64,000 nucleotides of DNA from Apostichopus japonicus. Its lineage: Eukaryota > Echinodermata > Holothuroidea > Aspidochirotida > Stichopodidae. Positions 39,136 to 49,918 of this stretch are shown piece after piece (the stretch's first letter is position 1; the number at the start of each line of letters is the position of its first letter). The notes under the pieces were generated by a model, which saw nothing but the letters and a program-made list of their open reading frames with translations, was not told the DNA's origin and searched no databases. The stretch is taken from assembly GCF_037975245.1 (NCBI RefSeq), contig NC_092566.1, forward strand, positions 10,167,501-10,231,500. Direction: 5' to 3'. Position numbers and translations under genes: made by a program.

Positions 39136-42100
39136 ATGCGAATTATTGAAGTTAGTCATATATCACTGTTGCCTGCTCTTGCTGTGAAGTATGATACAAG
39201 AACGACAATTCTGAAAAGATTTCCAAGATGGCCTACAGTTCTTTACAATAATATTTGGTGTAGCCTAGGCCTATTTCTTGGTAATGTAAAATTGTAAGTA
39301 AAGAACACAGCTCAGACTCTGAGTCAGATTTGAAGCAAACATCAATCAAACTGGAACCAAACCCATCCCCCTTCCATCCCATGCCCCCCCCCCCTAAATG
39401 GTCAAACAATGAGGTCTAATAATAAGAAATTTTGTAAGGTAGTATGTCAGAATTATGATGTTTAGTACCTTGGAGCCGGTCACACTAATTAGCGTCAACA
39501 GGCCGATTTCACGACAACTCACGACAACTCAAGACAACAAGTTTAAAATACCATCAAATACAATTGATGTTATCAGAGTATATCTGGAAACACCGTTAAA
39601 ACTGACTGGAACCAGCGTGCATACATATTTTTCACGGGAAAAAATGTTTTTTTCGTAAAAATCGCCAACTTTTTCCTAACGTTGAATTGGACGACGTGAT
39701 GCTATTGCGCTTGCGCAATGCCATCGGACCGAACCATTATAATATGGGTGGGTTTGTGCTAGGTTTGGGAACTGCCTTGTGTACAGTGTCGGTAAGGTGG
39801 GTTGACGTAGTAATAAAGCACCAAAGTATGGTGAATGAACTCCAAATCAAATTATTTAATGATTTAAAAATAATGAATATTTCTTATTGTTTTTCCATTG
39901 TAATTTACATATGTGATTATCAACTTTACAGAGTCTTGCTTACCATCATTTTGCCTGGTTTTATTTTGTGGGCACCATTCTCGATTGAAAAATTGCACTT
40001 ACCTGTAGTGTAATGGTTCGGTCCAATGTCATTGCGCAAGCGCAATAGCATCACGTCGTCCAATTCAACGTTAGGAAAAAGTTGGCGATTTTTACGAAAA
40101 AACATTTTTTCCCGTGAAAAATATGTATGCACGCTGGTTCCAGTCAGTTTTAAACGTGTTTCCAGATATGCTCTGATAACATCAATTGTATTTGATGGTA
40201 TTTTAAACTTGTTGTCTTGAGTTGTCGTGAAATCGGCCTGTTGACGCTAATTAGTGTGACCCCTTGGAGCTAAAATATAAAATTTTGGAAGGTTTAATCA
40301 AGTTCAATGGAAAGGAAAAAATTAACACCAAGGGATTCTTATTTTCTGTTTTACTTTTCAGGATTGTGTGGATTTTGTAGCAGACATGCGATTGCAAGCA
40401 GGTCTGAAAATGTACTTTCAAAATATAAGACAAGTGCTCTTCAACTTTCCAAGTATATGTCAACCAACAGGTTTGTAAGGTTCATTTTTATGCTTATTCA
40501 TGCAGATCATTGTTGCAAAATGTTGTGAGGTCAAATTTTTCTAGATATAATTTTTAGCACCCATAGGAATGGACAAAAACAACACAGTAGGATTCAAAAT
40601 AAGTTTGGAATTCAAAAAGACTACCTATAAAACATTTTGACCTGCAATTGGTTTCAGTTTCTTCTTTTCTAACGAAGAAAATAAAATCTCGGCTTGATTT
40701 GGTTTGAACTTCATGGATGTAAGTGTAGGGATAATGACTTTCTTTTGTGAAATGAAAAAATCCGGTTCCGGCCGGATTTTATCCGGCCGGATTTCACGTA
40801 CTATCCGGCAAAATCCGGTTCCGGCCGGATCCAAAAATTTGGATCGTGTGTGTTTTACGATCTTCCATCTATCAGTATCCCTAATGAGCACCCCAATTAA
40901 ACCATAGGTTTTCATTGTAGGAGTACAAGTTAAAATGTATATTGCACACTCTGTCAACTGGTCACATCAAGTTTAAATATAAAGAAAACTTTGATCCGCC
41001 TGTCACCTTAGAACTACAAGTCTATTGACTTGCATTCAAATCCTGGTTTAGATTGATTTTCTATTCAAAATAGTGTATGCTTTGGAGAAAACTTGCTTAA
41101 AACACAAGTATCACTTTCCTTGTATTGTTCATTCTTGTCATCAATTCCTCTTTGAAAGATTGCTGAAGCAGTATTCCAAAGGTGATGATGCAGAGTCTCT
41201 GGAGGAATTTGCAGCAGATCTTGATGTCAAAGAAAAACCAAAGAAATATAAGGCATGGACACCTGCCGATGATGTGTACATGATAAAAGATTATCCACCA
41301 AAGGAGGTATATGACTACCACATCTTTCTTCATTTAGCAAATTATTTACTGAAACTTACTCATCATATCTCTCAAAGAAAAATTGCAATTGATCTTGAAG
41401 TAGGACACACTCCTGAACATTTTTATGAAATAATTCTGTTACATTCTGAACAATTGTTAACCCAAATGCTGTTTTTCTACAAGTATGCATCACAAGTACA
41501 AATGGAAATTTAAAAAGTTGAAGAAAAAGTTCTCAACATTTGGACAGCCTTATAACATTTCTTAAGACTGGTACTATATGTCCATTTTACCCACGAATGT
41601 TTAACATTGAATACAAGAAAAATATGACAGAAATTTTGTTCATTTCAGACTACATTCAAGGATGCAATGAAAAGATTACGAACTCAAGCTTCCTGGTCGT
41701 ACGTACCTGACCGTGAATACAAGGACAGACATATAGACGTCACCCTATATCTAGACTTAAACGTAGGAGAGGTATGTGTTGTGACAAATATATACCAGTT
41801 GTAAACCTCTGATCCCTGTGGGCAGGATTGGGGAGAAGGTGAAGGGAGGGAGGGAGGAATGAATGGAAGGGGAGGGATATGAGAAGATGGATGTGGGACA
41901 TGAAAAGATGTCGTTTGAACTTTGAAGCGGTTTGATGGGTGTTAAATGCTATAGATTGTTTGGATGATGGTAGAAATTTGGATATGGGAGCAGGGAACAA
42001 GTTAGTATTTGAATTCAGTGTAGCAGAATAAAATAAAATAATATGGTTCCTTTTGTAAAAATCTGTTTTATGGTGCTTGCATAACATTTTGCAGTGTGAT

Positions 42101-45100
42101 CCTGGATCAATTATTCCCTGTGAGGTCTAAGATGGAAGGTTTTTTGCCACAAGCTAACTCCCTTTACTATGCTGTGCATGTTTGTCATGTTAAGAGAGTA
42201 GTCCAAAAGTAACCTTTGTATTTCACTTCCTATGTTTTGTTTTTGAGATGCATATGGGATATTCTGTTGTTTGATAACAAGGAGGGAGGAATATCACAGC
42301 CTCAGGAGAAATACTATCATTTGTGAAGAATGATGAAGGTTAACAAATGTATTTATATTCAAAGTTGGTTTGTTAGCTTACACAGGATAGTGTTGGATAT
42401 AATAATACGTCATATATAGCGCTAAATCACAAAAAGTATCAAGCGCTTCACAAAAAACAAACGATAAAAAGGAAATTAATACAGTGAAAACAAATAATAA
42501 CCTAAGAAAAATAATCCAAAAATACCAACACAAAAAAGTAAAATACAATAAGAGGTTATTAAAAATACAATAGGAGGTTATATAAAAAACAATAGGAGGT
42601 TATAAAAGTACAATAAGAGGTTATAACAAACAAGAGATTATAAAAAGGTAATATTACATAAAATAACTTTAATAAAAAATAAGTCTTCAAACAACATTTA
42701 TATATTGGCAGCGTTGGACAGGTCTTAATGTCTTATGGCAAATCATTCCATAGCTTTGGACCAATGTAACTGAAAGCTTGTTCATCAAGATGTTCATTTT
42801 GTTTGTTCTGTCTTCTTTATAGAAGAAATTGCCAGCCTTTTCAAACTTGTGGACTCCACCTCATCACTTTTGGAAAACAAATAAGGTCATTTGTATTGCT
42901 GAGGTATGTTATGGTGTAAAATGTGAATGAATTATTTCAAATTATAACAATTAAGGAATTCCTTTCTTGTCAAATTTATGGTGCCTCAGTGTTACGTTAG
43001 AATTTATCAATTCTAAAAGGTGAAAAGATATTAATGACTTGAATCGAATTCAGAACTGTCACATCGGGCAAAGCAAGCCCTGGGCTCCTTTTGATCAGTT
43101 TTTCTGTGCTATTTTGCAGTCAGGGTTCTGTTTCTGATATGAGTATACACAATGAAAACTGTTTAAGAAAAATTTGGTTTTATGCTCATGTTATAGACTT
43201 GTCAGTTCAAGTCTGTAAAGTTAAATGTTTAAAACACTACCAACATGTACGATGTTGAAGGAGGAAATATCATAGAAAAGAATTTGGTACACTTTGAATG
43301 CAAACTTGAAACTAGTCACTCTGATAATGATGACAATATGATAATTGATTGCAAGAAGTAAATAATTTTAAATCCTGCAGTCCTAAGTAGAAACTAATCT
43401 GAAATTTGGTCTGTTCTTGTCTCACTTCAGGGAGATGGAGCCAAACTGGCAGAAGAAGCCGGGGCAGACTTGGTGGTTGGACAAGAACAGTTCCCGGAGA
43501 TTATTGAGGGGGAAATCGTTATAAGTGACTTTGATTACTGTGTGGCCGATCAGAACATGGTTCGACATTTAGCAGCACTTAAAAAATATCTCAGGGAAAA
43601 GTTTCCAACGGCCAAGAAAGGTACTTATCATCACACATTTGAGTTTGACACTCTCTCAATTTCGGACAATTTATACCTAACCTACCGAATACTCTAAACA
43701 AATACACCCAATTTCCATATCATATCAGGATTGTTGACAATCTTCTACAGAGTCATCATTGTTCAATACAAACCTAACAAAGTAAATTTTAATAGGATTT
43801 TTAATAGCAAATAGTATTTTAAAAACATAGTTAACAAAATGCAAAAAGTTGCTTTACATTGCATACCTTTATTAGGGGAATTTTCATGGTTTCATTGAAG
43901 GCGCATGTGTTTACTCTAGTTAACATATTCCTATAACTTTTTCTAGCTTGGTTCTACTCCTAAAATGACCATAATCATGCACACGTGCGTGAGTAATGCT
44001 GGTTCGTCATAGTACAACTGAATGCATCCTCACAGGATGATTGTTAGTGTGTTTGCATACATGTATCATTTTAAATATTCAGTTGAATTTTACCATTTTG
44101 AATGAAACTACAGTGCGACCTTCATAAACCTAAGTATGTTAGTGTTACACTTTCCTTTACCAATGGCTTTCTGTGATTACGTTTACGTCATTCGCAGAAA
44201 CAGATGACCGTTTATCTTTTACCTCGTAGTTAACTTCTGATCATCGGAGACATCTTCTTCTTTTAACATTCATTTAGGTTCAGCTGGGAAAGATGTCGGT
44301 CCTCTCGTTACAAAGTTCAAACATGTGAAGAAATACAGAGTTTTGGAAAAATTTGACAGGATCTCCAATTGTATCATTGGAAATGTAAGTGTTTCATCAT
44401 TACTGTTTGTGCTCCATATACGTAATCATGTGTACAGATGCAGTCTTTGTGTCTTATTATAGGTAGTTTTACAATCAATGTGCCTTTAGATCAAAACACT
44501 CCTTGTATTATGTGGTTTCCTGTAGTAAGAAAGAAAAGGTGTGATAGGAAAGCAGATAAATTGATAGCAAAAGGTGGCTGCAAATTTTACTTCAAGAATC
44601 AGAAGTTTCTATTAGAAAATCTTGCATGTAAGCCATTTCATTTGAAAATTTGTTTGCAGCAAGAGTGGAATTTACTGAGAATTAGGCATTTTTACCCTGT
44701 GAACCATGCCTGTTGTTGTTGCCATTTAGGTTACATAATACAAATTACATGAAGCCAGAATCATACTTGTAAGTACAATGCTGTTTAGCTTGGAATATAA
44801 CAGAGCTTATTGAAGGCTTTCCATAATTTCAACTGTGTGTGAGTGTGTGGGCCTATTGTAGTTCTGGTTGTAATCAATGCTTATACAAACAGAAACCAAT
44901 AAAATACTTTTTAAACCTTGCTGCATAGCTTGTAATATAACTAAAGGAATATAGGATCCTCTCTAAAAAGACAAAAAATGAAAATGCTGCAAATAGTAAA
45001 ATGGCCACAAAGTTTCAAAATCTTACAACATGCATTTAGATATGCTTCATACATACAGTATGTAGAACATCTGTTCATATTTGCTTATGTTCAACACAAT

Positions 45101-46339
45101 CTTTGTGTTCACAACATATAATAGCAGCATAAAATGACAGTTTCGTTATAAACAAAAAATGCTTCTATTTGCTTTAAGTTTCTTACTTCTGTGAATGTTT
45201 TACTTGACTCTTTGTCTTACATCATCCTTTTCACCAGCTTGGTCTTTCAGATGAACAGATTGAAGATAATTTGAAGTTTCTCATTACAGATGTTTGCACA
45301 CACAAACCATTGTCAGCAGGTAGGTGGAATCAAAGGATGGGATTTATCTATCTTACTGTGTATTGTTAAACAGTAAACTCTAGATGAGTGAGAATAGATT
45401 TATACCATCAGTGAAAGTATTATCCTCAAACCAAATTGATGACACCCATATCCATGTACAATGCAATGTGTAAAAGTAAATGAGCCTGATGTTTGGATCC
45501 TAGCAGGATCTTCTTCAGAGGCTGAATGACAAGTAATAGGGAAAAAAGGGACAAAATACAAGCACAGAATACGGATAGGTTAACGAGCATGGTGAAAACA
45601 AAAGAGATTGATGTAAGAGGATTGAAAACGCAGGATGAGTAAATGACAAAATGAAAATGAAAAAAAGAAACACTAAAATCCAAGTACATATACACAGTGG
45701 TTAAGGAGGATCACCGAAGAAATGCAGTAATGTCATCAGCCTCTGAAGAAGATCCTCTTAGGAACGAAACGTCAGGCCAACTTACTTTTACACGTTCTCT
45801 TACACAGGCTCTTTAGTGGATGAGCAGTTTGCTAACAGTTTTTGCAACGTGTTTGTACTACTTCTGTTTGATAACTCTATGTGTTGAATGGTCCACGTTA
45901 ATATTCATGACCGCATGATACAGAGGGTCCAATCACAGGGCAAAGGAAATATTCACATACATTAGATTCCCCAATATCGAAGATGCACTTTCATAGAATG
46001 AAGGAATGTCCAATGAGGGATTTTTCTGAACGAAAAGTTGTCAATCTTTTAGGAAAGTTTAAAGCAACTTTGGGTGAATATCCTTTTGTTTGCTGGTGCA
46101 TTCTAAGAGAAAGAGACAGGGGCAAGAGATTTACATGCTGTAATTTCATAATATTTTGGTTTGTTATCCTCTCAGGTCCTCTCATTACGAAACTGGCCAT
46201 TTGCGGTTATCGACTGGATAGTTACAAGATTAACCTCGACGACTACATCCACCAGGAAAAGCAGAAAGAGACCATCGTCGACACAAGATCAGAACTGGAA
46301 AAAATTGAAGATGAATTGAGACAACTCAGAGCCTCCTAG
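39136..46339 (+). CDS. MRPL1: Mitochondrial large-subunit ribosomal protein L1 (uL1m)
   Basis: Eight plus-strand exons are well supported: 40362-40470, 41159-41306, 41649-41771, 42823-42903, 43431-43620, 44278-44384, 45238-45319 and 46176-46339 (TAG). All have GT-AG borders and matching phases and encode 333 residues. Segments match uL1m in order: KAWTPADDVYMIKDYPPKE, HIDVTLYLDLNVGE, KKLPAFSNLW, the linker GQEQFPEIIEGEIVISDFDY, GSAGKDVGPLVTKF, and LSDEQIEDNLKFLITDVC. The protein belongs to the L1 stalk of the mitoribosome. Exon 2 encodes basic residues fitting a presequence. It needs an upstream exon ending in phase 1; 39136-39280 (MRIIEVSHISLLPAL..., donor TTG|GTAATG) fits and would make 382 aa, but this first exon is provisional, and an in-frame ATG at 39088 is also possible. 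Introns hold a MULE-like element and an antisense LINE relic. The gene is divergent from the DYDC1-like gene. Confidence 0.88.
39478..40261. mobile_element. MULE-like TIR element with perfect 9 bp target duplication
   Basis: Two arms of about 250-263 bp are near-perfect inverted copies: left 39478-39740, right about 40012-40261, both beginning GGTCACACTAATTAGCG when read inward. They differ by a few bases and one extra 10 bp repeat (ACGACAACTC) in the left arm. The flanks carry the direct repeat CCTTGGAGC at 39468-39476 and 40262-40270; one extra C separates the left copy from the arm. Very long inverted ends with a 9 bp duplication point to the Mutator (MULE) superfamily. The roughly 270 bp centre has no transposase, so the copy is non-autonomous. 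High arm identity and the intact duplication suggest recent insertion. It lies in the presumed first intron of MRPL1. Confidence 0.8.
40761..40831. repeat. Cluster of CCGG palindromes
   Basis: TCCGGTTCCGGCCGGATTTT, ATCCGGCCGGAT and TCCGGTTCCGGCCGGATCC lie within 71 bp of otherwise AT-rich sequence in MRPL1 intron 2. Confidence 0.8.
42400..42800 (-). mobile_element. 3' end of a decayed LINE (reverse transcriptase C-terminus)
   Basis: Read on the minus strand, about 42800-42665 translates as LDEQAFSYIGPKLWNDLP, then an in-frame TAA, then DIKTCPTLPIYKCCLKTYFL. This matches the conserved end of CR1/L2-like reverse transcriptases (RAFSYAGPKLWN...LKT.LF). The 3' untranslated part contains AT-rich tandem repeats and ends TTTAGCGCTATATATGACG followed by TATTATTAT. 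It is antisense in MRPL1 intron 4 and approaches the exon 5 acceptor. Confidence 0.65.
42541..42655. repeat. Imperfect about 20 bp tandem repeat
   Basis: About five units resembling ACAATAGGAGGTTATAAAAA follow one another inside the LINE 3' region of MRPL1 intron 4, with small length variation. Confidence 0.75.
45465..45840. repeat. Inverted-repeat element with GGATCTTCTTCAGAGGCTGA arms
   Basis: The left arm (about 45465-45532) and right arm (about 45733-45800) are diverged inverted copies: GTGTAAAAGTAAATGAGCCT at the left versus the complement of GCCAACTTACTTTTACAC at the right. It lies in MRPL1 intron 8. Related single arms occur at 37858-37955 and 56716-56765. Confidence 0.65.
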
Positions 46340-46438
46340 GGAACTTTAGACATTTTGTTTTAAGTCTAAAATTGTGCCTGGTATTAACCTTATTATCATG
46401 CTTGCAACTTCTCGGTGGCATCAAGACAGTCCTGGAAG

Positions 46439-46444
46439 AATAAA
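46439..46444 (+). terminator. MRPL1 polyadenylation signal AATAAA
   Basis: AATAAA starts 100 nt after the MRPL1 stop codon, giving a short 3' UTR. Confidence 0.6.
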
Positions 46445-49400
46445 TATGGAAGATGGTTAAGAGTTTTATGAAAATTGTCATATTTTGTATATGTGAGACA
46501 GATGAAGGGGGAAACTTTCCACCTGAGGCTAGCCAGAAGAATAGGAGTCTGTGAGCCGTAAAATACTTTAAACGTACAGACGTTTTATTGCTGTCATAGT
46601 ACAGCTAGGGAATAATTTATTCTATTTTGCATAAAACGATAGTGAAATTTCCAAACAAGTGCAATGATGCATAGCAGGTTTGTACACAAGAGCCATATTA
46701 TTTTATAAGTGACAAAATTCAAAAGCTTCAAAACAGCTACACAAAATTTGAACACTAACCTATTCCCCGTAGTAAAAACTCTCAAGCAACTTACTCTGAG
46801 CTCTGAGTTGCTAATAATAATAATAATCAGCAATTATTTTTACGACACTTAAGCGACCACAAATGTGGGAGAAACTCACAAGGGCTTATGGAGTACAACT
46901 TACACTTTGGGTGGCTTCCAATTCAACATTTTAACTCAAATTTGGAATCTTTTCAATTGAGAGTCATTTCCGAAAACCGTAGATTGCTCTTGGATGAAAA
47001 ACCCATCTTACTATGACCCGGCCGGGAATCGAACCCCGAACCTCCCGATTGCTAAGCCTCATTGCTTCAAATGCCACCATCTTTATCCACTTGGCCACAG
47101 CATCGGTGTAATACTCAGAAAGAGATACCTTGTGATGTTTCTCAGTGTACTAATGTGTATATCACTGCAAATTTTGATTATTAGCACTTTCAAGTGGCAG
47201 TATATTCAAGTTCACTAATTACTCACTGGCACATTCACTGTGTTAGGCTGTTAGCATGCATTGGTATGTATTTTTTGAGGATGGTGCAGTCTAGCACTGC
47301 TCCTCTGCAGGCCATGTTTGATGGATTTGAGCAAAATACATGGTTATAAGTTTGTTAATCTGATTGTTGTGTTATCATGGACCCAGATTAGTAGACCTAT
47401 GCACCTTGTACTTAGCTCCAAAGGAGGGCTACGACAGTTGAATTTCTCAGAGTGAAAATAATTACCGTAGACTTGTAGGCCTACATTTATAACTTTGAAA
47501 AGTTATCGTGGAGTTTGCATTGACTGATAATAAGTTGGATTCTCTGATTCTCACTCATTTGATTGTTAATTAACTGTTCAGTAAACTTATTTCTTTACAA
47601 AACTCGATAGAAAACAAAGTTTGGAATTTATACAACCACTTCTGTAGTATATTGATTTAAGATCTGTTGATTCGAGTGTCAATTCAAATCTGACAAGGTT
47701 TTATTCAGAATGTAACCTACAGGTGCACAATTAGTTGTATCAAATGTATTTAGTTGTTTGCCATTGGTGCATTAATGAAAAGTTACCCTATATGTTAAGT
47801 TTAATGAATGGATTATTGCAAAAGATCAGGCATGAGTGAGGTATGCAAAATAGATTTAAAGAAATAAAAAAAGGTATTTTATATTTATTTCTGACTTTGT
47901 TTCTTTATATTTGGGACATGGAAAGTAAGGGCGCCAGAGCAATATCCAGGAATGACTCAACTCTAGTTGAACTTTCCAAATGTTCCCTCATGGATTTTGG
48001 ATTAAAAAAGTGGCTAAAGGTATCAACAGTACTACTTGTTGGCTATGACATTAAATGTTTCTTCTTACTTTCGTTTTTTTTACAAGCAACTAACTTTGGA
48101 GGATCTTTGACATATCAATAAATTTATGGGTTATGAGGAATATGTAGTGTGAAGAGGTGGGATACAAATCTCATTCGGTGACTGGATCTGTAACCAACAA
48201 TAAATAGTATTCTTCCCCCAGCTCCCCCTCCACCCCCCTCCACTCCTCCAAGAAAAAAATCTATATCAGCTCAACAGTGCATATGGAAACATTTTCCCAT
48301 TCTATTCTTGTAATTTATAAAAACTGCTTTAAGACTCAACAAAAGACTCGAATACTGTACACATAAGAAAGGCATTCAAGGCAACATTTACTCTTTATCC
48401 TTATTTATTAGAAAGCTAAATCATAAATGGATGAAATGAAAACCCATCATATCCTCCATACAGTACATGTTATGATGAAGTCATTTACACAGTTTAACAT
48501 TTAAATGGTGACATACCTAAGTATAACCTACACAGTATGAGATAGATCTGTATTGCTAAATATCTGAAAATTTAGAGAAATTTCAGTTGAGATGCTGTAG
48601 ATTGTTATATACTGTTAATGTATGTTCAACCACACACTCCTGAAAGAGGTGGTAACCTACAATTTAAATATAACAGAGATCTATCAAATAAAATGAAACA
48701 TCTTTGTTCTTTTTTTTATGTCTTCATTTTCTCAATTTCTCCTGCTTGATCTTACAAGTAATTCAAACAAAACGTCCTCCCGCTTGCAGTTCTTCCAGAA
48801 TTACAGCTCCAATTTATGAATGTCAAAACGTTACACTTATACTTATACAGCACACTTTTACTGGATTCTTTCTGAGAGTCATGGAAGATATAGCCTGGGC
48901 ATGAAAATCAAACAAGTTTATTATCAAGATACACTTCCAGTCCACTAACATTGGGCCTGTGATACATGCGCTCATAATGGTGTTATTTGTTGTGCAGCGT
49001 CACAGATGTGCATTACAGGATAAGGTTCAGTGGCCTTTTCTTGTTACTAAATGAATATCACATAAACATGAATTTTGGATGGCATCACAAAATCCATATT
49101 CATATATATATACACATTTCCCTCTAAGAACACTGAGATAAAGAAACTTGATTTAAATGTTAACTTGAATGTACCATGAGCTAGACCTTCAAAACATAGA
49201 TCTTGTTCTAAAACACAAACTTTAAAAGAAGTACTGTGTCTTACTGGACATAACCATACAAAATCTTTGCCCAATACCTCTCAACTTGCAATTTCGTTAG
49301 ACTACCCATGGTTGATGTCTTTACGTTCTAGTTCTAGTCGCACAATTATCGCTAAACGCACTCGTTAAATTAATTACCTCTGCTACTTTCTAATTGATTT

Positions 49401-49740
49401 ATCGTCATGTTTCATATATAAGAATAGACTAAAACTACTTTTTGGGTACTCACTAAAACTCAACAAAGCTTAGAGTACAAATATCTTTTCTGATTAATGT
49501 ACTGACATATACTACATGTTTACTAACTGCATCATCTTGAATACCTAAGAAATGAACATACAGATTTGAACCAACATTTTGATATCCTAAAACTGCAATG
49601 ATGAATGATGTTATTCATATTTTCCCTCACTTTCGTTGACTTGTTTACACACTAAGTAAGCCTACTTTGCAACAAGCTTTTCCACTTACTACCTCAAGAA
49701 CTAAAAAGAACAAAATTTGACCTGCATGTATTCTGGTAAT
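46445..49740. other. Spacer between convergent MRPL1 and DNAJC12
   Basis: The two genes point at each other. Besides the tRNA-like sequence near 47.05 kb I see nothing coding; small frames are scattered in AT-rich DNA. Confidence 0.5.
47015..47107 (-). mobile_element. tRNA-like SINE or tRNA pseudogene
   Basis: On the minus strand TGGCCAAGTGGATAAAG resembles an A box of a Leu/Ser-type tRNA, and GGGGTTCGATTCCCGG is an excellent B box. The spacing allows a long variable arm. The 5' and 3' ends do not form a clean acceptor stem. It lies downstream of MRPL1. Confidence 0.5.
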
Positions 49741-49744
49741 CTGG

Positions 49745-49750
49745 TTTATT
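49745..49750 (-). terminator. Possible DNAJC12 polyadenylation signal
   Basis: AATAAA on the minus strand about 170 nt beyond the stop codon. Other AT-rich candidates lie further left. Confidence 0.35.
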
Positions 49751-49918
49751 ACACTTAGGAACTTAGAAAGGAACTTCATATAATTGCACTTAAATGAGAA
49801 AAACAATATATATATATAAGTAATTGTAATTGTATTAAAATAATATTGGAAATATGTATGACAGGAAGTTATAATATTTACAAATCTATTCTTGATTCTC
49901 CATTCCCTCACGATATTT

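Noticed and set aside
39687-40132. ORFs of 108 and 68 codons
   Set aside because: They lie inside the inverted arms of the MULE-like element and match no transposase.
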